Shown: piece after piece, positions 1 to 5,447 of the stretch
Position numbering within the stretch: position 1 is the first letter of the stretch
Layout: every line of letters starts with the position of its first letter
Source of the DNA: Abditibacteriales bacterium
GTDB taxonomy: Bacteria; Armatimonadota; Abditibacteriia; Abditibacteriales; JANWYM01
Direction of reading: 5' to 3'
Length of the DNA stretch: 5,631 nucleotides
Assembly (NCBI GenBank): GCA_025055355.1
Contig: JANWYM010000306.1
Span: 1-5,631 of the forward strand
The notes under the pieces: model-generated
Databases searched by the model: none
What the model was told of the DNA's origin: nothing
What the model saw: the letters and a program-made list of their open reading frames with translations, nothing else
Made by a program: the position numbers and the translations under genes

Positions 1-797
1 AAGGCGTCCTCCGTGCCCACTGCGAGCGGCTGGCACGGACGGTCGACTCCGACGAACGGCGGCAGCGACACAACGGCAAACCGCTGGCTTGTGACCCGTT
101 GAATGAGCGCAACGCGTGCGGCAGGCGACTCGAAGGCAAAGAATGGTCCTCGGCACGCAAGCACAACGAATCCTGCTTCCTCTGCCAGCTCTTCGGCAAC
201 ACCAGCCTCGCCAGTCACTTCCGCATCGAAGACGGCTACCCGAAGAACCCCGATGCGGTTCGCCAAGAAGAGCGCAACGGCGTGGCGATTGACCGCGTCT
301 TTGGCTCCGTCGCCGTCGGACCGTTCAACTACGAGACCGTCACAGCGGGCGAGTTCCAGACCAGCCTGCATCTGAAGAACTTCACCCTCGCGCAACTCGG
401 TTTGCTCTCGCTCGCGTTGCGCGACCTGTCCGCTGAACGCGTGCGCATCGGCTTCGCCAAATCGCGTGGCTTGGGTGTGGTCACGGGGAAGGTGACGGAA
501 CTAACGCTGCGCTACCCCCTGTGCGAGTTGGACGGCGAGCAACTGCGTTTTTTGGGCGGCAAGGCGTTAGACAAGAGCAAACTCTACGGCGTGGGCGCGT
601 TCGTCGCCGAGAACGAGGGCTATGGCTATCCCTCCTCCGACGAAGTTGCTTTGCCGCCGAACTACGGCTACATCGCTGATGAATGGCTGGGCGTTGAAGT
701 GCGCGCGCCGAGCCGCGACGACGCCGGCGCGGACTGGCAACCGTTGGGGCGCGCCTGCGTGGCGCAGTGGAAGGCGGTGGTGGAAGATGGCCGATGA
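1..797 (+). CDS. Csm3-like Cas7 RAMP protein of a type III CRISPR complex (5' partial)
   Basis: This is probably a backbone (Cas7) subunit that lines the crRNA in a type III effector complex. The reading frame (codons from position 3) is open to the window edge, so the gene starts upstream; a TTG at 99 is internal, because the residues before it (GVLRAHCERLART) are the conserved RAMP segment that follows the SSLKG loop. Further RAMP marks are a C-x2-C next to LFG (174-197), the NGVAIDR segment near 277-297, and the glycine-rich RGLG loop at 465-476 (GFAKSRGLGVV). Cysteines at codons 90, 117, 174 and 183 form a C..C..CxxC set; a zinc site has been described in Csm3, so metal binding is plausible here. 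The N-terminal part, where Csm3 carries its catalytic aspartate, is not visible, so RNase activity cannot be judged. The 3' end overlaps csx19 by 11 bp, indicating translational coupling. Family assignment is firm; which Cas7 paralogue it is stays open. Confidence 0.88.
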   Translation, partial: GVLRAHCERLARTVDSDERRQRHNGKPLACDPLNERNACGRRLEGKEWSSARKHNESCFLCQLFGNTSLASHFRIEDGYPKNPDAVRQEERNGVAIDRVFGSVAVGPFNYETVTAGEFQTSLHLKNFTLAQLGLLSLALRDLSAERVRIGFAKSRGLGVVTGKVTELTLRYPLCELDGEQLRFLGGKALDKSKLYGVGAFVAENEGYGYPSSDEVALPPNYGYIADEWLGVEVRAPSRDDAGADWQPLGRACVAQWKAVVEDGR

Positions 798-1374
798 GAA
801 AGGCTATGTCTTCTACGCCACGCTGGAGCAGGACGTCCTTGCCCGCCTCCTGAAAGAACGCTTCCACATTCGGGAGGGCGAGGCTCCCGCCGAGCCGAAC
901 GCTTCCGCCGAACCATCGGCTCCGCCGGAGCGTCGCCCTCCCGCGTGCGCCCTCGTGCGCCGCGTGGACTGCGCGGACGTGAAGACGTGCGAAGAAGTCA
1001 TCTCTCATCTCGCGCAATGGACGGAGGGGCAAATCTTCAACGAAAACGCCGAACTGCGCTGGCGGCAGACGCAAGGCAAATACGCGGTGCTGCTGTTGAC
1101 CGAACAGAACGACCCACCCGACGGTTTCCAACTGCTCAACGGCGCGCCGTTCACCGTCGTCCGTCCATCGTCCGACGACCAGCACGGCTTTCTTCTCTGG
1201 GGCACCCGTTACGACAAGGCTAAAGACCGCTGGTGGGAAGCGCGCATCCCCCGCCCACTGCGCTATCCCGCCAAAACGCACAACAAGCCGCCGCAACTGG
1301 CATATCGGCTCTATCAAGAAGGGGCAACGGTGCGCTGGGTGCGGCTGGTGGGATTGAAGGAGGTGCAGGCATGA
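787..1374 (+). CDS. csx19: CRISPR-associated protein Csx19 (TIGR03984-like)
   Basis: This 195-residue protein is probably Csx19, a component typical of subtype III-D loci. Supporting features are the IFNENAELRW segment (residues 83-92) followed by a charged strand (YAVLLL), which resembles the FEARVFN..AELRW core of the family; LLWGTR around W138-R141; and WWEARIPRPLRYP at 149-161. Position between two Cas7-type RAMP genes agrees. The ATG at 787 was chosen because it gives an 11-bp overlap with the previous gene and a sensible N-terminus (MADEKGYVF); the frame extends upstream to 622, but that part is the previous gene's coding DNA read out of frame. The stop overlaps the next start in an ATGA. 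Residues 29-53 (REGEAPAEP...) are encoded by a dispersed palindromic repeat and are not expected in the family, so this Csx19 seems to carry a repeat-derived, alanine/proline/glutamate-rich insert. The biochemical role is not deducible from the sequence. Confidence 0.78.
   Translation: MADEKGYVFYATLEQDVLARLLKERFHIREGEAPAEPNASAEPSAPPERRPPACALVRRVDCADVKTCEEVISHLAQWTEGQIFNENAELRWRQTQGKYAVLLLTEQNDPPDGFQLLNGAPFTVVRPSSDDQHGFLLWGTRYDKAKDRWWEARIPRPLRYPAKTHNKPPQLAYRLYQEGATVRWVRLVGLKEVQA
871..943. repeat. GEAPAEP-type palindromic dispersed repeat inserted in csx19
   Basis: This is an imperfect inverted repeat of 73 bp. The left arm (871-898, beginning CGGGAGGGCGAGGCTCC) pairs with the right arm (916-943, ending GTCGCCCTCCCG) with a few mismatches. 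The same arm sequence (GGGCGAGG-TCC-GCCGAGCC) recurs in the intergenic copy at 3406-3490, which shows that it is a mobile or amplifying element and not a csx19 motif. It is read in frame as residues 29-53, with no stop codon. The reverse strand reads RLGGSLALP, the usual peptide signature of this repeat type in translated databases (from memory). Confidence 0.8.
1357..1364 (+). promoter_or_regulatory. Strong ribosome binding site of the second RAMP gene
   Basis: AAGGAGGT lies 6 nt before the ATG at 1371, inside the end of csx19. It is a near-perfect Shine-Dalgarno sequence and decides the start of the TIGR03986-type gene, whose open frame otherwise runs back to 1233. Confidence 0.8.
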
Positions 1375-2330
1375 TGCGAAGAGAAGAACAACGAGGCGGC
1401 TGGCAGCCACCCCTGCCCAAGCCTTACGCCTTCGTGCCGCTGCCCGACGAACGCTCGGACCTGCGGCAGCCGCCCGGACATGACCGTTACACTCAGTTAT
1501 CAGGCAGGATTGAAGGCATCATCACTGCCTTGTCACCCGTTCACATTGCCTCGGGCAACATCGAACTGACAGGGCGGCAGCCGTCGTTAGTCAAGGCGCA
1601 CTTCCGCTGCGGCGGCAAGCCGACCATCCCCGGCTCATCGCTCAAAGGCGCAATGCGCAGCATCACGGAAGCGATTTCCAACCCGCCCTCGTGCGCCCGC
1701 ATCACAAAGGCGCGATTTGATTCATTGCCGCGCGTTGCGTCCCCGTGTCGAGACAAAGAGAAACTCTGCCTCGCCTGTCGCCTGTTTGGCGCGATGAGTT
1801 ATCTGGGACGCGTGCGGTTTCGTGACGCATCTTTGCTGGAAGGCGCGACCGAAATTGTTACTATCCCCTCGCTCTTCGCCCCGCGCGCCCGCGAGCGCGT
1901 CTACTTTACGGGTCGAAGAATGAGAGGACGCAAGTTCTACAAGCACGGCTTGGCAGACGGCGCCCCCGCCCGGGGCAACGTGCCGATTGAGGTCTGCCCC
2001 AAGGGCTCGCAGTTTGGTTTGCAGGTGGACTTCGAGAACCTAAGCCGTGACGAGTTAGGTTTGCTGTTAGTGGCGTTGGGTCAAGGCGACCCCCCGCTGT
2101 TTCCCAAATTCGGCGGCGGCAAACCTGCCTGCTGCGGCTCGGTCAGAATTGAAGTCGCCTCCGTCCGCATCTTCCCTGCCGCTGCAATGGAGTTCGACGC
2201 GGAGCCAACAACGGAAGATGTTCGCGCCCTGGTGAGCCAGATGAGATTGGTGCATCGGGGTAACTACGACGCGCTAAGAGAAGTTCTGCGCTTTCCGGGG
2301 GAGGAGCGGTGCCCGGACAGGAACTATTGA
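1371..2330 (+). CDS. Cas7-type RAMP protein, TIGR03986 family, type III CRISPR
   Basis: This 319-residue protein is a second Cas7-like subunit of the effector complex. It begins with two ATG codons (1371 and 1374); the first overlaps the csx19 stop (ATGA) and follows a strong Shine-Dalgarno site. Visible features are YAFVPLP near residues 25-31, typical of the TIGR03986 family; SPVHIASG at about 55-62; the RAMP loop PGSSLKGAMRS at 87-97; CLACRLFGAM with C133 and C136; RGRKFYKHG at 185-193, another family mark; and a glycine-rich GGGKP..CGSV loop near 248-258. C108, C126, C133 and C136 could form a zinc site. The segment corresponding to the Csm3 catalytic loop (N63 to P71) has no aspartate, so this subunit may not cleave RNA, although the alignment was made by eye. 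The gene ends the overlapping block, and a repeat-bearing gap follows. Confidence 0.87.
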   Translation: MMRREEQRGGWQPPLPKPYAFVPLPDERSDLRQPPGHDRYTQLSGRIEGIITALSPVHIASGNIELTGRQPSLVKAHFRCGGKPTIPGSSLKGAMRSITEAISNPPSCARITKARFDSLPRVASPCRDKEKLCLACRLFGAMSYLGRVRFRDASLLEGATEIVTIPSLFAPRARERVYFTGRRMRGRKFYKHGLADGAPARGNVPIEVCPKGSQFGLQVDFENLSRDELGLLLVALGQGDPPLFPKFGGGKPACCGSVRIEVASVRIFPAAAMEFDAEPTTEDVRALVSQMRLVHRGNYDALREVLRFPGEERCPDRNY

Positions 2331-2402
2331 GTTGCCGGTTGTTGTGCCAGCCGAGATATGCAGAGGAACGAGTGGATTAACTACGCTCACCTAAAGGTGT
2401 GA

Positions 2403-2428
2403 TGAGGAACGGAGCAAAGCAAGCCCCT
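2403..2428. repeat. Decayed half-copy of the GTCAT-type dispersed repeat
   Basis: The stretch TGAGGAACGGAGCAAAGCAA followed by GCCCC resembles, with several substitutions, the GAGGAGCG..GAAGCAATCCCC half of the type-B arm seen at 3628-3662. No matching opposite arm is visible nearby, so it looks like a degraded remnant. Confidence 0.4.
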
Positions 2429-2438
2429 TTAAGAAAAC

Positions 2439-2520
2439 GTCATGGCAAGCGGAGCGAAGCCATCCCCTCCGCTGTCGCCATTGCCTCTGGGGGGATGGCT
2501 TCGCTCCGCTCGCCATGACG
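2439..2520. repeat. Palindromic dispersed repeat, complete type-A copy
   Basis: This is an inverted repeat with 29-nt arms (2439-2467 and 2492-2520) that match except for one base, and a central loop of 24 nt. The left arm begins CGTCATGGCAAGCGGAGCG and runs to GAAGCCATCCC. Transcribed, it would form a long stem-loop between the RAMP block and the next gene, which could affect mRNA stability or termination, but no U-run follows. ATG codons inside the repeat give spurious upstream starts for the gene at 2634. Confidence 0.85.
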
Positions 2521-2537
2521 GGGATTGGCTCTCATGG

Positions 2538-2605
2538 CATGGCGAGGAGCGCAGCGACGAAGCAATCTCGTGCGAAGGGAATGGCTTCACTGCGCTCGCC
2601 ATGAC
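2538..2605. repeat. Palindromic dispersed repeat, chimeric type-B/type-A copy
   Basis: The left arm (2538-2569) is the B form (CATGGCGAGGAGCGCAGCG, then ACGAAGCAATCTC), which translates to the familiar EERSDEAI peptide. The right arm (2579-2605) is the A form ending CTCGCCATGAC. The arms can still pair over most of their length. The copy ends 28 bp before the ATG at 2634. Confidence 0.75.
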
Positions 2606-2617
2606 AGGCACACAAAC

Positions 2618-2624
2618 GAGGGGG
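2618..2624 (+). promoter_or_regulatory. Likely ribosome binding site of the 222-residue protein gene
   Basis: GAGGGGG ends 9 nt before the ATG at 2634. It is purine-rich and well placed for that start. The alternative ATG codons at 2442 and 2601 lie inside repeat DNA. Confidence 0.55.
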
Positions 2625-2633
2625 AAACAGAGA

Positions 2634-3302
2634 ATGACTCAGGCTCACTGGCAACTGGCTAAGACTGTCGCCCACGAATTAGTGGAGCGCGAGACGGATG
2701 TGAACGAGGTGCACAAAGCCGTCACCTACGCGCGCGTGCAAGCGGAAGTGCATCCTGAACGGGTCGGCGCCAACTTCTTCGCGCTGTTAGAGACGATGGC
2801 GCGCGACGGGCATTATCTGGTGCGGAGCAAGCGGACGCTGGACTATTACTGTGACCTGCGGGATGTGTGCGGGCGGCACTTGCAGAACTACCGCACGGCA
2901 ACAGGCGAGCGCGGCTGGGAGTTAGTGGAGATTTTAGGTTGGGTGGTGCGGTTCATGCGCTACTACAACACAGAGGAGGGTAAGGAAGAGTTAGCCGAAC
3001 GGCAGCGCGCCCCCGCGCGTGCTCCACAACCGCCGCCGCCACCACCTCAACCTGCTGCCCCGCCGCCGCGTCCCGTCACGCCTCCCGCTGCGCCCGCGTT
3101 CACGGGAACGAAGCGCGAAACGGTCACGCTCCTCACCGCCGTCAAAAACGGCAAAGCGCAAGTGCGCACGGAGAAGGGCGAGGAGATTCCGTGCACCGGC
3201 TTGCCCGCCTACCCGCCAGGACAACCTGATGACGAGTGCCGCGCCGACGTGACCTACGAGGGCGGCAAGGCGGTCAGAGCGGTATTCAAGAGATGGGAGT
3301 AA
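2634..3302 (+). CDS. Unassigned type III CRISPR-associated protein: helical domain, Pro-rich linker, small beta domain
   Basis: I cannot name this 222-residue protein with certainty. Residues 1 to about 118 look all-helical and conserved in style: ELVERETDVNEVHKAVTYAR, FFALLETMARDG, then YLVRSKRTLDYYCDLRDVC. Residues 124-155 are a proline/alanine linker with a run of six prolines. Residues 156-222 look beta-rich (TVTLLTAVKNGKAQVRTEKG, then GLPAYPPGQPDDECRADVTY), in the manner of a small OB/S1-like nucleic-acid-binding domain. The size and helical nature of the N-terminal part would fit a small-subunit (Cas11-like) role, and no other small-subunit candidate is visible in the window, but it may instead be an ancillary RNA-binding factor. 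From memory, similar proteins annotated as hypothetical occur in cyanobacteria. I chose the ATG at 2634 because an upstream extension to 2442 would be translated repeat DNA. Repeats lie on both sides of the gene. Confidence 0.8.
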   Translation: MTQAHWQLAKTVAHELVERETDVNEVHKAVTYARVQAEVHPERVGANFFALLETMARDGHYLVRSKRTLDYYCDLRDVCGRHLQNYRTATGERGWELVEILGWVVRFMRYYNTEEGKEELAERQRAPARAPQPPPPPPQPAAPPPRPVTPPAAPAFTGTKRETVTLLTAVKNGKAQVRTEKGEEIPCTGLPAYPPGQPDDECRADVTYEGGKAVRAVFKRWE

Positions 3303-3405
3303 AGAGACTGGAGGTGTGAAAGAGAAGTGATTCATACCGATTCATGGGCGTCGCGCCGAATGAAAATCGTCCTCGTTCTCGTCGTCAGTCGTTTCGGCGG
3401 TTCGA

Positions 3406-3490
3406 GGAGGGCGAGGCTCTGGGAGGGCGAGGTTCCTGCCGAGCCGTCGACTTCGCCGAACCGAGCATGGCTCGGCAGGAGCCTCGCCCC
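3406..3490. repeat. GEAPAEP-type palindromic dispersed repeat with tandem partial left arm
   Basis: The inverted arms at 3425-3445 (GGGCGAGGTTCCTGCCGAGC plus C) and 3469-3489 differ at one base. The left arm is preceded by a second copy of its beginning: GGAGGGCGAGG occurs at 3406-3416 and again at 3422-3432, a 16-bp period. The arms match the element inside csx19 at 871-943. Confidence 0.82.
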
Positions 3491-3523
3491 TGAGTCGTTA
3501 GCGCACCCCGTCGCAGGTAAAGT

Positions 3524-3706
3524 GTCATGGCGAGCGGAGCGGATCAGGAAGGGGCAGAAGTGCCGCAGGAAAGCGTCATGGCGAGTGGAGCGAAGCCATG
3601 CCCTGCGGAGGGGATGACTGCAGCGGTGGGGATTGCTTCGTCGCTCCGCTCCTCGCAATGACATTTCCGCCCCGGCGGAAATGGCTTTGCCCCGCTCGCG
3701 ATGACA
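3524..3706. repeat. Nested GTCAT-type palindromic repeats
   Basis: Four arms are arranged as a nest. Two type-A left arms (GTCATGGCGAGCGGAGCGG at 3524-3542, and 3574-3600) are followed by a type-B right arm (3628-3662, ending CTCCTCGCAATGAC) and a diverged type-A right arm (3678-3706, ending CGATGAC). The inner pair and the outer pair can each fold. Between the right arms is a short perfect hairpin (3662-3683). The pattern suggests one copy landed in, or recombined with, another. Confidence 0.7.
3662..3683. repeat. Perfect short hairpin upstream of the nuclease gene
   Basis: CATTTCCGCC and GGCGGAAATG form a 10-bp perfect stem separated by two bases (in practice 9 bp with a 4-nt loop). It overlaps the ends of both flanking repeat arms and lies 33 bp before the Shine-Dalgarno sequence. 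There is no following T-run, so it does not look like a normal intrinsic terminator. Confidence 0.6.
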
Positions 3707-3715
3707 GGCATTCTC

Positions 3716-3722
3716 GGAGGAG
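3716..3722 (+). promoter_or_regulatory. Ribosome binding site that fixes the nuclease start
   Basis: GGAGGAG lies 5 nt before the ATG at 3728. It favours that start over the in-frame ATG at 3701, which falls within the final bases of a repeat arm and has no such site. Confidence 0.75.
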
Positions 3723-3727
3723 AAACC

Positions 3728-5290
3728 ATGAACCATGAGTCAACGAATGAGGTGCTGCGGGACCTTTTGCTGCGGCTGGAGCGCGTGCAGCGCGAAGTGG
3801 GCGAGGTGCAGAGCATACTGATTCGTCTGCTGGGTGGAGAACAAGGGCAACCTCCAGTCTCGCTGGACAGCACCGTGGAGGAGATGGAAGAAGTAGGGGA
3901 ACTGGAAGAGGAATCAGCGGTTTCCTCCAGCGAACCCACCGAGCGTCCGACGGTCTGTATCAACCCCGCCACGTGGCTTGCCCAACGTAGGGTGACGGTG
4001 CTTCGTCAGTCCCCTCCCAGTGAACTGAATGAGGTGCTCGACAAACTGGCGACCTTTTTGGGAGAGCGGTTCCAAAACATCCGTCCCTTTTACGAAGCGG
4101 TCAAGCGACGCATAGGCGGTCAGTCCCATTCTCGGGCGGTCAGATTGGCTCAATCGCCGCCGCGTGTCATCAGCGACGTCTGTCAGTTTGGGACGCTGCT
4201 CTATGAACACGGCTTTTTGAGTCGCTACCACTACGACCGCAACACCCGCACCTTGTTCTTTGTCCCCCAGGACGATGGGCGCGTCACCAACTTCTTCACG
4301 GGCGATTGGTTGGAACGCTACGTGCTGCTGACCGCGCTGGAGCGAGCGAAGACGTTGCTGCCTCAAGAGGTGGAACCGATTGTCCTCACGAAAGCCGTGG
4401 TGGCGCTCCCCGACGGGCAAGAGACGGAACTGGACATCTTGCTGGGATTGCCCGACCGTGTGCTGTGGTTGGAATGTAAGACCAGCGAGGACTGGCAAGA
4501 GCACGCTACTAAGTTCGGTCGCATTGCCAAATGCTTGAACCTCCCAACTCACCGTGCTGCGCTGGTGCTGTTGGAGTCGCTCGGTCCAACCCAGAAACAA
4601 GCGGCTGCTACGCTCGCGCGGATGACAGTGATCAACCCCGAGGAACTGGAGGGTTTTATCGAGGCAGCCCTGACGGATACTGTCTTCCGTCCCGTTGTGA
4701 GCGCCATCAACGCACCGCCGGTGTCGCCGCCGACGCCTGCGCCAGCGGCTGTCCTTCCCACCGTCACCTCTGCTTACGTGACGTGGCTGAAAAAGATGGG
4801 ATTGCGCCCGTTAGACCCTGCCACGCGGCGGCAGATTGTTCAAGACCTCGTTCGACTCAACGCGGCGGAAAGCCTTCCCCTGCCCGAGTTAAGCCGTCAG
4901 CTGCAGACCTACTATCAGGCGTGTGGCAGCAGGATAAGCAAGAACCAAATCAACGACGTGACCAACGCCCTGCGCCGCGCGGGGCTATGTGAATGGCGCT
5001 CGCACCCTGACTATCCGAACGGTATGTGGTTCTTGCGCTCTGACGTCGGCGCTGAGGAAATGCTCAAGCAATGCTCCCTGCTCTACCTCTGGACGCTGAT
5101 GAAGAACCCGGCGTGGGCAACGCTGCGGCAGCTGGACGCGGGAGCAGTCGCAGACTTGCTGCGCTGGGGACTGGAGAGCGACCGCCTCGAACCGCTACTG
5201 GATGAGATGACCGCGCAGGGCAAGTGCGTCCAACAGGGAGACGACTGGGTGGCGGTGGGCAATTCCTTTGTCCCTTTGCCCGCGCCGTAG
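3728..5290 (+). CDS. PD-(D/E)xK nuclease-like protein related to Card1/Can2 (DUF1887) catalytic domain, without CARF
   Basis: This 520-residue protein is a likely ancillary nuclease of the type III system. Residues 1-65 are a leucine/glutamate heptad-like helix and an acidic stretch, probably a coiled coil. Residues 75-190 are a mixed domain (FLGERFQNIRPFYEAVKRRI near 110-130). The nuclease core follows: TGDWLERYV with E196, ELDILL with D236, and WLECKT with E249 and K251, giving D-x12-ExK. The TGxWLE and ECKT motifs resemble the catalytic domain of the DUF1887 effectors Card1 and Can2, which cut nucleic acid when cyclic tetra-adenylate binds their CARF domain. No CARF signature is visible here. 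A proline-rich linker (about 332-345) leads to a C-terminal 175-residue region with a helix-turn-helix-like stretch (387-423), possibly a winged helix. The ATG at 3728 follows a good Shine-Dalgarno sequence. All the catalytic residues seem present. Substrate and activator are unknown; a CARF gene follows 156 bp downstream. Confidence 0.8.
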   Translation: MNHESTNEVLRDLLLRLERVQREVGEVQSILIRLLGGEQGQPPVSLDSTVEEMEEVGELEEESAVSSSEPTERPTVCINPATWLAQRRVTVLRQSPPSELNEVLDKLATFLGERFQNIRPFYEAVKRRIGGQSHSRAVRLAQSPPRVISDVCQFGTLLYEHGFLSRYHYDRNTRTLFFVPQDDGRVTNFFTGDWLERYVLLTALERAKTLLPQEVEPIVLTKAVVALPDGQETELDILLGLPDRVLWLECKTSEDWQEHATKFGRIAKCLNLPTHRAALVLLESLGPTQKQAAATLARMTVINPEELEGFIEAALTDTVFRPVVSAINAPPVSPPTPAPAAVLPTVTSAYVTWLKKMGLRPLDPATRRQIVQDLVRLNAAESLPLPELSRQLQTYYQACGSRISKNQINDVTNALRRAGLCEWRSHPDYPNGMWFLRSDVGAEEMLKQCSLLYLWTLMKNPAWATLRQLDAGAVADLLRWGLESDRLEPLLDEMTAQGKCVQQGDDWVAVGNSFVPLPAP

Positions 5291-5378
5291 AGCAGAGAAG
5301 ATGTTCCCACAAAAGTCGGGAAGATTTGCCCATGCGGGATAGGACAAGGAGCGGTAGAATAATAAGCGAGGTCCTAAC

Positions 5379-5447
5379 ATGAAATTCAAACGATCGTCCC
5401 CGACGCGTGGCGCGCTGCGGGGTGGGCTTCAATTGGAGGAGGAATAA
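5379..5447 (+). CDS. Possible 22-residue ORF upstream of the CARF gene
   Basis: This is a short open frame from ATG at 5379 to TAA at 5445-5447. A GAGGT Shine-Dalgarno-like site (5368-5372) sits 6 nt before it, and its stop overlaps the CARF gene start as TAATG. The peptide is basic at the N-terminus (MKFKRSSPTRG) and ends in LEEE, though that end is simply the next gene's ribosome binding site translated. It could be a leader peptide coupling translation to the CARF gene, or chance. Confidence 0.35.
   Translation: MKFKRSSPTRGALRGGLQLEEE
5435..5442 (+). promoter_or_regulatory. Ribosome binding site of the CARF gene
   Basis: GGAGGAGG lies 4 nt before the ATG at 5447, a strong though close Shine-Dalgarno sequence that supports this start. 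Confidence 0.7.

Larger units (their letters stand above)
3303..3727. other. Repeat-filled intergenic region
   Basis: No convincing gene lies in these 425 bases. About 100 bp of unassigned sequence comes first, then a GEAPAEP-type repeat (3406-3490), then a nest of GTCAT-type repeat arms (3524-3706), then the ribosome binding site of the nuclease gene. An open frame at 3327-3617 mostly consists of translated repeats and is not supported. I see no clear promoter, so whether the nuclease gene is co-transcribed with the upstream genes is uncertain. Confidence 0.7.

Noticed and set aside
481..1410. Long antisense open frame of 309 codons
   Set aside because: It lies opposite two well-supported cas genes, has an arginine/proline-rich composition typical of shadow frames in GC-rich DNA, and contains the translated repeat (RLGGSLALP).
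2385..2402. CACC-TAAA-GGTG as a terminator after the second RAMP gene
   Set aside because: The stem is only 4 bp and no T-run follows.
2442..2633. N-terminal extension of the 222-residue protein from the ATG at 2442
   Set aside because: The added residues (GEERSDEAI and similar) are translated palindromic repeat DNA, and the ATG at 2634 has a suitable ribosome binding site.
3327..3617. Open frame of 96 codons in the intergenic region
   Set aside because: Apart from a short hydrophobic stretch at its start it is made of translated repeats (WEGEVPAEP, SWRAER), begins with GTG without a good ribosome binding site and matches nothing I recognise.
2439..3706. Repeats considered as a CRISPR array
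   Set aside because: The copies are inverted palindromes of differing length and spacing, not direct repeats separated by uniform spacers.
3914..4600. Antisense open frame of 228 codons
   Set aside because: It is the mirror of the nuclease gene, with glutamine/arginine-rich low-complexity composition and no recognisable motif.
5355..5360. TAGAAT as a -10 promoter element for the CARF gene
   Set aside because: It matches the consensus at five of six bases, but no -35 element lies at a workable distance (TTGCCC at 5326 is 23 bp away) and there is no extended -10.
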